A stretch of 64,000 nucleotides of DNA, from positions 62,001-126,000 of the forward strand of contig NZ_PPRT01000028.1 of assembly GCF_002902725.1 (NCBI RefSeq), written 5' to 3'. The notes below the pieces were generated by a model. That model did not search any database. It had not been told where the DNA came from and saw only the letters and a list, made by a program, of their open reading frames with translations. The stretch is from Staphylococcus caprae (GTDB lineage Bacteria > Bacillota > Bacilli > Staphylococcales > Staphylococcaceae). The translations under genes were made by a program, and so were the position numbers. Below, in pieces: positions 41,709 to 50,175 of the stretch (position 1 is its first letter; every line of letters begins with the position of its first letter).

Positions 41709-43475
41709 TTAGTTATTTTCAATGTGTGGTTGAGGTAATTTAATAATAAATGTCGTGCCTTTACCTAGCTCACTTTCAACTTCAATTTTGCCCCCATGTT
41801 CTTCGATAATCATTTTACAAATAAAGAGTCCTAAACCTGTACCTTGTTTACCGCGTTTACGGGAAGCGTCAACTTTGTAGAAGCGGTCAAAGACTTGTTG
41901 TAAATGTTCGGGTGCAATACCCGTTCCAGTGTCACTAATATATAAGATGTTATAACGATTATCTTTGGCAGTAGTTACTGCAATGGTATCACCAGGTTGC
42001 GTATATCTAGATGCATTGTCAATCAGATTAGTTAGAACTTGGTCCATGCGGTCCATATCATAATCCCACAACTGATTATCATTGCCTGAATTAAATTCCA
42101 TTGTGAGATCTAAATCTTCAGCTTGCATTCGGTATTTGGCTTTCATTTTATCTAAAAGGTCATCAATAGGTTGCACTTCTTTCTCTACTGATAAACCTTC
42201 TGCATCCATGCGTGCAACGTTGAGTAACTCGTTGACAAGACGATTTAAACGCTTAGATTCATCTAACACGACAGCAAGAGAATCTCGTATTTCGTCTGGT
42301 TCAGTTACAACACCATCAACAATGGATTCAGTGTAACCTTGTAACAATGATATGGGTGTACGTAATTCATGAGAGACATTTGCGATAAAGTCTTTCTTCA
42401 TTTGATCCAAGTTATGTTCATTTGTCATGTCTCGGATAATCACCACGATACCGTTTCTGCCATTAGGTTGAATACGATTAATATAACTTGTGATAAAGAC
42501 GTAATATCTCGTATTAATTTCTATTTCTTGGAATTCTGTACCTTCAGATTTAAACGTTTGTTCGATTTGTTTTTCGATTAATTCTTTTGAAAAGTCATCA
42601 ATGTTATGGATGATATCATCAGCCATTTTATTTGATATTATGACATCACGTTGATCATTTATGCCTAGTACCCCTTCAACCATGGAATTGATAAGGCTAT
42701 CTCTAATATTTTTAGAAGATGATAATGCTTCGATATGTTCTTGAATTTCATAATTCATATTATTAAAAGCTCTTGATAAATCACCTATTTCATCTTTGGT
42801 TTTGACTGATGAGATATGGCTATAATCACCTTCTGAAACTTTTTGAGCCTGTGTTTTTAATTGGCGAAGTGGTTTCGTAATTTTATTAGATAGGAAAAAT
42901 GCGAAAATGGTACTTGCAGCAATAAAGATAATAGCTGTAATTAAGATGATAATTGTAATAGCATTATTCGTATCTTCGATAGATTTTAAGTCTTTATAGA
43001 TAAATACACCACTATGTTTACCGTGTGCGTCTTTTTGAGCTTTCATCGGATAACCTAGGAGAATATAAGACTGAGTATCACCATGATTTTTTATAGTGAC
43101 ATTTTGAGTTTCAAATTCACCTTTTTGGAAGACCTTTTTAAAATTATCGTTATGCTTAATTTCTTTAAGCATTTGAATTTTAGTATTATTATACGATGAT
43201 GCTGGCTTATCATTAAAATCTTTCATAATAATAAGTCCACCAGGCCCATCTATTAACTTTTGACAGTTTTGAATGGCAAGAGATTTATTTTTTGATTTCT
43301 CTACGAGTGAACTAATTCTTTTGGCATCTTCTTTGATAGAATTTTCAGTTTCTTGCGTGAAATAATATTGGATAAATGTGATTAAGGATACACTTAATAA
43401 AATTAAAACTGTCGCCACTATTAAAATAATAGTTAACCACAGTTTTATAACTACACTATTTAGTCGGTTCATCAC
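41709..43475 (-). CDS. srrB: Sensor histidine kinase SrrB
   Basis: A 588-residue membrane kinase of the SrrAB system (ResDE type). Membrane helices at about 11-35 and 173-195 flank an extracellular Cache-like sensor; a HAMP (197-249), a PAS-like domain (about 255-350), the HisKA domain with phospho-acceptor H369 (SHELRTP) and an ATPase domain with DTGTG (515-519) and GTGLGL follow. It senses impaired respiration and oxygen shift, probably through menaquinone or redox state. Positions equivalent to the reported redox cysteines C464 and C501 of S. aureus SrrB are G464 and T501 here; the only cysteines are C71 and C553. It overlaps srrA by 20 bases. Confidence 0.95.
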   Translation of the reverse strand: MMNRLNSVVIKLWLTIILIVATVLILLSVSLITFIQYYFTQETENSIKEDAKRISSLVEKSKNKSLAIQNCQKLIDGPGGLIIMKDFNDKPASSYNNTKIQMLKEIKHNDNFKKVFQKGEFETQNVTIKNHGDTQSYILLGYPMKAQKDAHGKHSGVFIYKDLKSIEDTNNAITIIILITAIIFIAASTIFAFFLSNKITKPLRQLKTQAQKVSEGDYSHISSVKTKDEIGDLSRAFNNMNYEIQEHIEALSSSKNIRDSLINSMVEGVLGINDQRDVIISNKMADDIIHNIDDFSKELIEKQIEQTFKSEGTEFQEIEINTRYYVFITSYINRIQPNGRNGIVVIIRDMTNEHNLDQMKKDFIANVSHELRTPISLLQGYTESIVDGVVTEPDEIRDSLAVVLDESKRLNRLVNELLNVARMDAEGLSVEKEVQPIDDLLDKMKAKYRMQAEDLDLTMEFNSGNDNQLWDYDMDRMDQVLTNLIDNASRYTQPGDTIAVTTAKDNRYNILYISDTGTGIAPEHLQQVFDRFYKVDASRKRGKQGTGLGLFICKMIIEEHGGKIEVESELGKGTTFIIKLPQPHIENN

Positions 43476-44181
43476 TGGCTTTAACCTCGAATTTATAACC
43501 GACGCCCCAAACAGTTTGTATCATTTGAGCTGCATCGTTAGACACACGATTTAATTTTTCTCTCAAACGCTTAACGTGTGTATCCACTGTTCGCAAGTCG
43601 CCATAAAATTCATAATGCCAAACCTCTTTAAGTAATTGTTCACGATCAAACACTTTATTTGGTGTCTTAGCTAAATAAATTAATAATTCATATTCTTTAG
43701 GTGTTAAATTCACCTGTTCGTTGTCTGCAAGTACTCTATGTGCGTCATTATCAATAACTAAATGATTAAATTCGATAATGTCTCGTGCATGTGGTTCGCT
43801 TTGTTCAGAGTTTGCGGACTGTGTACGTCTTAATAAAGCTTTTACTCTTAATACGACTTCTCGTGGTGAAAATGGTTTAACAATGTAGTCGTCAGCACCA
43901 GATTCAAATCCTTCAACGCGATTTGTCTCTTCACCTTTAGCCGTAAGCATAATAATAGGCGTTTCTTTATGTTCTCTTAGTTTAGAAGCAACTTCTATAC
44001 CATCCATTTCTGGAAGCATTAAATCTAAAAGAATGCACGCATAGTTATTCTCCATCGCAAGCTCATAAGCCTCTTTCCCATTACTTGCTTCATGGATTTC
44101 AAAAGATTCTCTTTCTAAATATAATTTAAGTAATCTTCTGATTCTGTCTTCATCATCAACGATTAAAATTTCGTTAGCCAT
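43456..44181 (-). CDS. srrA: Response regulator SrrA
   Basis: A 241-residue OmpR-family regulator. The receiver domain has the acidic pair D10/E11 and phospho-acceptor D53 (LLDLMLPEMDG), and the C-terminal winged helix (about 135-235) contains YGDLRTVDTHVKRLR as the recognition region. It controls genes of anaerobic respiration, haem and NO resistance in S. aureus. It overlaps srrB, and a Rex-like site lies 89 bases upstream of its start. Confidence 0.96.
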   Translation of the reverse strand: MANEILIVDDEDRIRRLLKLYLERESFEIHEASNGKEAYELAMENNYACILLDLMLPEMDGIEVASKLREHKETPIIMLTAKGEETNRVEGFESGADDYIVKPFSPREVVLRVKALLRRTQSANSEQSEPHARDIIEFNHLVIDNDAHRVLADNEQVNLTPKEYELLIYLAKTPNKVFDREQLLKEVWHYEFYGDLRTVDTHVKRLREKLNRVSNDAAQMIQTVWGVGYKFEVKASDEPTK

Positions 44182-44269
44182 AATACTTTATACCTCCTAC
44201 ACATGCTGTTCAAATTCATTTGTTATTATAGCATAGGTTGAACAGATTAAGTGATTGATAGATAAAACT

Positions 44270-44287
44270 TTGTGAAAAAAATCTCAA
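44270..44287. promoter_or_regulatory. Candidate Rex operator upstream of srrAB
   Basis: TTGTGAAAAAAATCTCAA matches the Rex palindrome TTGTGAA-N4-TTCACAA in 12 of 14 half-site bases. It lies 89 bases upstream of the srrA start, in the rluB-srrA gap. Rex senses NADH/NAD+ and represses fermentation and anaerobic genes; control of srrAB would link the two regulators. This is pattern matching only. Confidence 0.4.
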
Positions 44288-44316
44288 ACTTATTGGTAAA
44301 AACATATTATTTGTGT

Positions 44317-45054
44317 TTATTTACCATTTTCCGCTAAATGTCTTAACGTTTTTACTTCGTGTGGGGTTAAGACGCGTCCTTCACCAGCATTTAAACCTTT
44401 CAAATCTAAAGGCCCGAATTGAATACGTGTTAATTTATTCACTTGATGACCAAAATGCTCGAACATGCGACGCACTTGTCTATTTCTTCCTTCGCTAATT
44501 GTAATTTCAACTAAGGTTGTATTCTTTTCTTTATCTTGCTTTTTGATTTTAACTTGAGCAGGTTGTGTAAATCCATCTTCTAACTGGATACCTTTTTCTA
44601 GTTCTTTGACATCTTCTCTCATTAAATAACCTTTGAGTTTAGCGACATATTTCTTTTTGATGTGATAACGAGGATGTGTCATTAAATTTGTAAATTCCCC
44701 ATCGTTAGTTAAAAGTAAAATTCCAGATGTATCATAATCTAAACGACCTACTGGATAAATACGTGTTTCAATATCATCAAAATAATCTGTTACAACCGTG
44801 CGACCACGATCGTCTGAAACGCTCGTGATGACTTGTGTAGGTTTATAAAATAGAATATACATTTTATCTTCTTGTTCTATTTTTATGCCTTCAACTTCTA
44901 CAGTATCTGAATTAGAGACCTTTGTTCCTAATTCAGTAACGACTTGACCGTTAACACTAACCTTTCCTTCAGTGATGAGTGTTTCAGCTTTGCGTCGTGA
45001 CGTATACCCGCTATTCGCTATCCTCTTTTGTAATCTCTCTTGTTCTTTACTCAT
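44317..45054 (-). CDS. rluB: Pseudouridine synthase RluB
   Basis: A 245-residue enzyme with an N-terminal S4 RNA-binding domain (about 1-60, [14 protein letters not shown] motif) and a RsuA/RluB-type catalytic domain with the catalytic aspartate in [17 protein letters not shown] (about 102-118). It modifies a uridine in 23S rRNA helix 80-90 region in other bacteria. The ORF begins 8 bases inside the end of scpB, so scpA-scpB-rluB are a closely packed unit, as in B. subtilis. Confidence 0.93.
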   Translation of the reverse strand: MSKEQERLQKRIANSGYTSRRKAETLITEGKVSVNGQVVTELGTKVSNSDTVEVEGIKIEQEDKMYILFYKPTQVITSVSDDRGRTVVTDYFDDIETRIYPVGRLDYDTSGILLLTNDGEFTNLMTHPRYHIKKKYVAKLKGYLMREDVKELEKGIQLEDGFTQPAQVKIKKQDKEKNTTLVEITISEGRNRQVRRMFEHFGHQVNKLTRIQFGPLDLKGLNAGEGRVLTPHEVKTLRHLAENGK

Positions 45055-45589
45055 TTGAATCTCCTTTTTGGTTGACTAAATTACTGAAGAATTCGTCCAT
45101 TTCTTCATCATCCTCTTCAGTAGTTGGTAATGCTTCAAGATTTTCTATTCCAAAAACATTTAAGAATAAATCCGTCGTAATTAAATGATGACTCCTAGAA
45201 TGATCGACATCTTTAGCTTCTACTAATCCTCTTGCAATGAGCGTCTTGACTGCACCGTCAGAATTAATACCTCTAATCATTTCAATATCGCTACGTGTAA
45301 GTGGTTGGTTATAAGCGATAATGGATAGTGTTTCCATTGCAGCTTGGGATAATTTCATTTTAGATTTTTGCTCAATTAATTGTTCAATGTATGAAGAAGC
45401 ATCTTTTTTTGTTGTTAAAACATACGTCGTACCGAATTTTTGGATAACCAAACCCGAAGATTGATAAGATTGAATTAAATTTTCAAGTTCATTTTTATTT
45501 ACATCTAATATCTCCATTAATTGTTTTTGGTCTAATCCTTCGTCACCAGAAGTATAAAGTAATGCTTCTAATATTCCTTGGTTATCCAA
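45047..45589 (-). CDS. scpB: Segregation and condensation protein B
   Basis: A 180-residue protein of two winged-helix domains that binds ScpA and the SMC head to complete the condensin complex. Family features visible are the ALLYTSG start region, [19 protein letters not shown] (about 82-100) and [11 protein letters not shown] near 127-137. It overlaps scpA upstream by 8 bases and rluB downstream by 8 bases. Confidence 0.95.
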   Translation of the reverse strand: MDNQGILEALLYTSGDEGLDQKQLMEILDVNKNELENLIQSYQSSGLVIQKFGTTYVLTTKKDASSYIEQLIEQKSKMKLSQAAMETLSIIAYNQPLTRSDIEMIRGINSDGAVKTLIARGLVEAKDVDHSRSHHLITTDLFLNVFGIENLEALPTTEEDDEEMDEFFSNLVNQKGDSNE

Positions 45590-46313
45590 TGTTGTAATTC
45601 ACTCCTCTAATGATATCGATGTCTTCAAATTGATGTTGTTGATTAATATTAACGATGCCAGATTTAGACATTTCTAAAATGGCTAAAAAGTGTGTGACCA
45701 CTTGTTCCACAGGTTCATGAAACGTGAACAAACTAAAGAAATTAAATGATTCATGTTCTTTCAAACGATTTGTAACTTGTTCAGTTGCTTGTTGAATCGT
45801 AAATGTTTCTTTTTTTATCTCGACCGATTTAGGTGTATTAAGCTCAACTCTATTTTTTACTCTTTGGTATGCAACGATGAGTTCTGTTAAATCAATCGTT
45901 TGATTAGGATCCCAAGATTCATCTGTTTCTAAATGAGATAAATCAGTAGGATACTTAGTGTAATAACAATCACGTTCATTTTTCATCTTATTCAATATTT
46001 CTGTATATTCCTTATAATTTTGATATTCGATTAAGCGTCCTACTAAATCTTCACGCGGGTCTTCTTCTATGTCATCTTCTACACTTGTTTGAGGCAGTAA
46101 TAACTTACTTTTAATCATTAAAAGTTCAGACGCCATGACTAAATATTCACTTGCAATATTAATTTCAAGTTGATTCATCGCGTGTACATATTGCATATAT
46201 TGTTCGGTTAAAGCTTTCATAGGAATATCATAAATATCAATTTCAAATTTTTGAATCAAATGCAATAACAAGTCTAACGGCCCATTAAATGCATCGAGTT
46301 TTACTTCATACAT
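45582..46313 (-). CDS. scpA: Segregation and condensation protein A
   Basis: A 243-residue kleisin. The N-terminal helices ([13 protein letters not shown] at 7-19) bind the SMC neck and the C-terminal winged helix (last ~60 residues, [18 protein letters not shown]) binds the opposite SMC head. The ATG at 46313 is preferred (GAGGTAG 8 bases upstream); a 23-codon upstream extension starts inside the gap with the DUF309 gene. It is the first gene of scpA-scpB-rluB and is divergent from the DUF309 gene. Confidence 0.95.
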   Translation of the reverse strand: MYEVKLDAFNGPLDLLLHLIQKFEIDIYDIPMKALTEQYMQYVHAMNQLEINIASEYLVMASELLMIKSKLLLPQTSVEDDIEEDPREDLVGRLIEYQNYKEYTEILNKMKNERDCYYTKYPTDLSHLETDESWDPNQTIDLTELIVAYQRVKNRVELNTPKSVEIKKETFTIQQATEQVTNRLKEHESFNFFSLFTFHEPVEQVVTHFLAILEMSKSGIVNINQQHQFEDIDIIRGVNYNIG

Positions 46314-46410
46314 CGTATCTACCTCTATCTCATGTTGCATCTTAAGTGCATATTTCACACAAATATTATAGCATGAATACATATAACTTTTAAATTATGG
46401 GTGAATGATT

Positions 46411-46944
46411 ATGGAAGATGCGTTAATTCATTTTTATTATCAATTTCATAAGAACCAACATTACTTTCTGTGTCATGATATTTTAGAAGAAGCTTGGAAA
46501 TCGCATCCCTCTTTTTCTAAAAATGACGCCGTCGTGAGTTTAATCCTCTTTGCGACAGCTTGTTATCATTATCGACGCGGTAATCATAAAGGTGCTTTGA
46601 AATCTTATGAAAAATCTCTTTCTGTCATTAGCAATGCTGCAGATTCAGAACAATTACATCTCGACATCCACGATTATAAAAATTTAATTCGACATCAAAT
46701 AACATCTTTAAGGGAAAATCAACCATTTGTCCCAGTCAAGTTGCCTTTAGAGACATCCTTTAATCAATATATCAAAAAGGTATATCCTAATTATATTTTT
46801 ACATCATTTGTCATATCAGAGCCGTATATTGTTCACCATCATTTGAAAAGAGACCGTTCTGAAGTTATTCAAGCTCGGGAAGAAGCGAAACAACTTCGTC
46901 ATAAAAAATTGCAACAACCTTATCATACATTAAAAGACCAATAA
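46411..46944 (+). CDS. DUF309 domain-containing protein (YpuF-like)
   Basis: A 177-residue protein whose first ~65 residues match the DUF309 helical domain (FHKNQHYFLCHDILEEAW near 12-29, and CYHYRRGNHKGALKSYEKS near 53-71); the rest is lysine-rich and unassigned. The second ATG at 46411 is used because GGGTGA lies 6 bases upstream; another at 46405 is too close. In B. subtilis the related ypuF lies next to scpA. The stop codon is inside the stem of the following terminator. Function is unknown. Confidence 0.85.
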   Translation: MEDALIHFYYQFHKNQHYFLCHDILEEAWKSHPSFSKNDAVVSLILFATACYHYRRGNHKGALKSYEKSLSVISNAADSEQLHLDIHDYKNLIRHQITSLRENQPFVPVKLPLETSFNQYIKKVYPNYIFTSFVISEPYIVHHHLKRDRSEVIQAREEAKQLRHKKLQQPYHTLKDQ

Positions 46945-46987
46945 ACGTTTGATGATGTGATGTTATCAATACGTTTATTGGTCTTTT
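46932..46987. terminator. Bidirectional terminator between the DUF309 gene and xerD
   Basis: A perfect 17-bp stem AAAAGACCAATAAACGT (46932-46948) / ACGTTTATTGGTCTTTT (46971-46987), with a further TTGAT/ATCAA pairing inside the loop. A-run and T-run ends let it work on both strands, serving the convergent DUF309 gene and xerD. The stem contains the DUF309 stop codon. Confidence 0.9.
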
Positions 46988-46996
46988 AAATTAAGA

Positions 46997-47884
46997 CTAT
47001 GCTCTTGGATGGAATTGATTATACATTTTTCTAATTTGTGATTTAGAGACGTGAGTGTACAATTGTGTGGTCGAAATATCGGAATGACCTAACATTTCTT
47101 GTACAGCTCTTAAATCTGCGCCATTTTCAAGTAAATGCGTAGCAAACGAATGTCGTAATGTATGTGGTGTTAATGTTTTATTAATATTGGCTTTGATACC
47201 GTTTTGTTTAATCATTTTCCAAATACCCTGACGAGATAGTGGTTTACCGTGCATATTGAGAAATAACACATGTGTTACTGTTTGTTTCAATAATTGAGGG
47301 CGAACCGTTTCGATATAAGTTGTTAAATATTCAATTACAGCATCACCTAAAGGAACAATACGTTCTTTATTTCCTTTACCGAAGACTCTAACGAACCCCG
47401 TCATTAGATTAACGTCTTCTACTTCCAATTGAATAATTTCAGATACTCGCATCCCTGTCGCATATAAAAGTTCTAACATCGTACGATCACGGTAGCCATT
47501 ATTCTTAGTTAAATCAGGTGTTTCTAGTAAATCTAAAACTTCTTGTACTTCTAGCACATCAGGAAGTTTCTTCTCATATTTAGGTGTCTCAATAAGAACT
47601 GTAGGATCTTTCGCTGCATATTTTTCTCTTAATGCAAATTGGTGAAAGCTTCTTATTGTTGAGATAAAACGTGCTAATGATTTCGACGATTGACCTAAAT
47701 CGATTAAATGACCTAAACATTCTTGAATCACTTGGCGATCTACGAAATCAATATGTGTAATCTTTCGTTCCTCGAGATACGTTTTATATTTGTTTAAATC
47801 TCTACGGTACGCACCAATCGTATTACTGCTCAAACCCTTTTCGATTTGGATGAAATTTAAATATTCTTCGATAATTGTATTCAT
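46997..47884 (-). CDS. xerD: Tyrosine recombinase XerD
   Basis: A 295-residue integrase-family recombinase acting with XerC at dif to resolve chromosome dimers. The N-terminal SAM-like DNA-binding domain is about 1-90; the catalytic residues are R (GMRVSEI, near 148), K (GKGNKER, near 172), the HTLRHSFATH block (H244/R247), H270 (LGHSDI) and the nucleophile Y279 (QLYTHV). It lies downstream of fur with about 80 bases between them. No phage genes accompany it, so it is the chromosomal XerD and not an integrase. Confidence 0.96.
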   Translation of the reverse strand: MNTIIEEYLNFIQIEKGLSSNTIGAYRRDLNKYKTYLEERKITHIDFVDRQVIQECLGHLIDLGQSSKSLARFISTIRSFHQFALREKYAAKDPTVLIETPKYEKKLPDVLEVQEVLDLLETPDLTKNNGYRDRTMLELLYATGMRVSEIIQLEVEDVNLMTGFVRVFGKGNKERIVPLGDAVIEYLTTYIETVRPQLLKQTVTHVLFLNMHGKPLSRQGIWKMIKQNGIKANINKTLTPHTLRHSFATHLLENGADLRAVQEMLGHSDISTTQLYTHVSKSQIRKMYNQFHPRA

Positions 47885-47961
47885 GTCAGCACCTCTATTG
47901 AAGCGGTGGCTTCTTTCAAACTTAATTAAATACGCATTGCTTATTATGAAAATGAAAGGTC

Positions 47962-48411
47962 TTAGCCTTTACCTTTCGCTTGGCAATCTGAACAAACACC
48001 ATGGAAAGTGAGTCGGTGATCTAAAATTTTAAAATTAAACTCATTCTCCACACGATTCTCAACTTCAGGCAAAAGGTCTTCATCGATTTCGTCTACTTTC
48101 CCACATTCCATGCAAACTAAATGATGATGGAAGTGTTTAGCCCCTTCTTTACGTAAATCGAAGCGTGCCACGCCGTCACCGAAATTGATTTTATCTACAA
48201 CTTTAAGTTCTGCTAAGAGTTCTAAAGTTCTATATACAGTAGCTAAACCAATTTCAGGTGCTTTATCTTTTACTTTTAAATAGACATCTTCAGCACTAAG
48301 ATGATCTTTCTCGTTTTCAATTAATACTCTAACTGTCGCCTCTCGTTGTGGAGTTAATTTATAAGATGATTGCTGTAATTGTTGCTTCACGCGATTTAAA
48401 CGTTCTTCCAC
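47962..48411 (-). CDS. fur: Ferric uptake regulator Fur
   Basis: A 149-residue Fur repressor. The N-terminal winged helix includes ATVYRTLELLAEL as recognition helix; the C-terminal part has the HHHLVC histidine cluster and two CxxC zinc pairs (CMEC near 94-97 and CSDC near 135-138). With Fe(II) it represses iron uptake genes. The start is the GTG at 48411, with GAGG upstream. Two PerR-box-like sites lie upstream (48437-48451 and 48520-48534), and in S. aureus fur is part of the PerR regulon. Confidence 0.96.
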   Translation of the reverse strand: MEERLNRVKQQLQQSSYKLTPQREATVRVLIENEKDHLSAEDVYLKVKDKAPEIGLATVYRTLELLAELKVVDKINFGDGVARFDLRKEGAKHFHHHLVCMECGKVDEIDEDLLPEVENRVENEFNFKILDHRLTFHGVCSDCQAKGKG

Positions 48412-48436
48412 GGAAGCCTCACTCCTCTACTAAGAA

Positions 48437-48451
48437 TTATAATCATTTTAA
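48437..48451. promoter_or_regulatory. PerR-box-like operator upstream of fur (proximal)
   Basis: TTATAATCATTTTAA matches the PerR consensus TTATAATNATTATAA in 14 of 15 positions, 26 bases upstream of the fur GTG and overlapping a TATAAT-like -10 hexamer. PerR control of fur is known in S. aureus, so the site is likely functional. Confidence 0.6.
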
Positions 48452-48515
48452 TTTAATCTATGATTCACTAAATAAAATATCAATATTCTCAATAAAAAGC
48501 AAGAGATTACGATAC

Positions 48516-49058
48516 TTATTTAGAATGATTATAATTTAATAATAGATGCTGTAAAGCGATAATTGTTTTAGCATCCTCAAGTTCCTTGTTTTCTAGCATT
48601 GTTTTCACATTCTCAATAGACACTTTATGTAGTTCTACAAATTCATCTTCGTCTAAATTCATTTCTCCTTCAGTGAGTTGATCTGTGAAATAGATTGATA
48701 ATTTTTCGCTTGAAAATCCTGGAGAACCATACATATCTGTAACGAATTCAAGATCAGATGCAATGTAGCCCGTTTCTTCTTGTAGTTCGCGTTTTGCTGC
48801 TTCTTCTCGTTCTTCGCCTTTTTCAAGTTTGCCAGCTGGTATTTCGAGTAAAGGCTTTTCTGCAGGCTTTCTAAATTGTTTGACTAGGAGCACTTCATTT
48901 TCAGGTGTAACTGCGCATACAGCAACTGCACCGTTGTGATACACTAATTCACGTTTAGAGGTACTGCCATCGGGTAATTCAACATCATGTACTTCTAAAT
49001 CGATAATCTTCCCATTATATATTACGGTTCTATCAATCGTTTTTTCATTTAATCTCAT
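48516..49058 (-). CDS. nudF: ADP-ribose pyrophosphatase (Nudix hydrolase)
   Basis: A 180-residue Nudix enzyme hydrolysing ADP-ribose to AMP and ribose-5-phosphate. The Nudix box is complete from G76 to G97 with E82, R90, E91, E94 and E95 in the required places, and the family substrate loop precedes it. In B. subtilis nudF is also adjacent to fur. The end of the gene contains a PerR-box-like sequence. Confidence 0.93.
   Translation of the reverse strand: MRLNEKTIDRTVIYNGKIIDLEVHDVELPDGSTSKRELVYHNGAVAVCAVTPENEVLLVKQFRKPAEKPLLEIPAGKLEKGEEREEAAKRELQEETGYIASDLEFVTDMYGSPGFSSEKLSIYFTDQLTEGEMNLDEDEFVELHKVSIENVKTMLENKELEDAKTIIALQHLLLNYNHSK
48520..48534. promoter_or_regulatory. PerR-box-like sequence at the 3' end of nudF (distal to fur)
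   Basis: TTAGAATGATTATAA matches TTATAATNATTATAA in 14 of 15 positions but lies inside the last codons of nudF, 109 bases upstream of the fur start. It may be a second PerR site for fur or an accident of AT-rich codons. Confidence 0.35.
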
Positions 49059-49140
49059 ATTTAAACACGTCCCTTTTATTTATATTTATTAATTGGTAAA
49101 CTGAATGCGTCAGTTAAAGTGTATCGAAAGGAGAATGGAC

Positions 49141-50049
49141 TTGCAAAAAAATATTTTGAAAAGTGGCATCGAAATTTCTGAACTAGGATTAGGTTGTATG
49201 AGTCTAGGTACAGATTATAAAAAAGCACAACCTATCATTGAAAGCGCAATTGAAAATGGAATCACGTATTTTGATACAGCGGATATGTATGATCAAGGTA
49301 TCAATGAAGAAATTGTAGGAAAAGCATTAAAGAAATATCAAAATCGTGATGACATCGTTATCGGTACGAAAGTCGGCAATCGACTAACTGACGATGGAAA
49401 CATAACATGGGATCCTTCTAAGAAACATATTAAAGAAGGTGTTAAAGGTTCACTTCAACGATTAGGTTTAGATCATATCGATTTATACCAATTACATGGT
49501 GGTACTATTGATGATCCATTAGATGAAACAATTAGTGCATTTGATGAATTAAAACAAGAAGGTATCATTCGTGCGTATGGAATTTCTTCTATCCGACCTA
49601 ATGTCATAGATTACTATTTAAAGCATAGTCAAATCGAAACATTAATGTCACAATTTAATTTAATTGATAATCGACCAGAAAATCTTTTAGATGCTGTTCA
49701 TGAGAAACAAGTTAAAGTGCTTGCACGTGGACCTGTATTTAAAGGTTTATTGACATCTAATAGTGTGAATGCATTAGACCAGAAATTCCAAGATGGTATT
49801 TTTGATTATACGCATGATGAGTTAGGTGAAGTCATTGCATCTGTTAAAGAAATTGAAAGTAATTTAAGTGCCCTTTCTTTCAAATATTTAACTTCTCACG
49901 ATGCACTTGGTTCAATTATTGTGGGCGCAAGCAGTGTTGAACAATTAGAAGAAAATGTGCGTAATTTTAATAAAGATGTGAGCTTAGACCAAATCAAATC
50001 AGCACGCGACCGCGTGAAAAATATAGAATATACGCAACATTTAAAATAG
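49141..50049 (+). CDS. Aldo/keto reductase family oxidoreductase
   Basis: A 302-residue TIM-barrel NADPH-dependent reductase. The catalytic tetrad is in FDTADMYDQG (Asp and Tyr), GTKVGN (Lys) and LYQLHGG (His), and the C-terminal part has the nucleotide-binding GASSVEQLEEN motif. Substrate unknown; it may reduce aldehydes. A TTG at 49141 fits the AAAGGAG site best (7 bases); an ATG two codons earlier lies only two bases from the site. The gene is divergent from nudF and ended by a hairpin at 50061-50148. Confidence 0.88.
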   Translation: MQKNILKSGIEISELGLGCMSLGTDYKKAQPIIESAIENGITYFDTADMYDQGINEEIVGKALKKYQNRDDIVIGTKVGNRLTDDGNITWDPSKKHIKEGVKGSLQRLGLDHIDLYQLHGGTIDDPLDETISAFDELKQEGIIRAYGISSIRPNVIDYYLKHSQIETLMSQFNLIDNRPENLLDAVHEKQVKVLARGPVFKGLLTSNSVNALDQKFQDGIFDYTHDELGEVIASVKEIESNLSALSFKYLTSHDALGSIIVGASSVEQLEENVRNFNKDVSLDQIKSARDRVKNIEYTQHLK

Positions 50050-50060
50050 ATAAATTAATA

Positions 50061-50148
50061 AGCGAAGATGTTCCGTTATGAACGCACTGAGTAGAATTAA
50101 AAATATTACTTTTGTGTGCACATGACATAAGAACGTCTTCGCTTTTTG
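50061..50148. terminator. Terminator between the aldo/keto reductase and SDR genes
   Basis: AGCGAAGATGTTC (50061-50073) pairs with GAACGTCTTCGCT (50131-50143) with one mismatch across a long loop, followed by TTTTTG. Its position between two convergent genes suggests two-way action. Confidence 0.65.
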
Positions 50149-50175
50149 TATATTTTAAGAACGGTGATTGTGCGC

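Noticed and set aside
46997-47884. xerD considered as an integrase of a prophage or island
   Set aside because: It is the chromosomal XerD by full-length similarity and is flanked by fur and housekeeping genes, with no attachment-site repeats or phage genes nearby.
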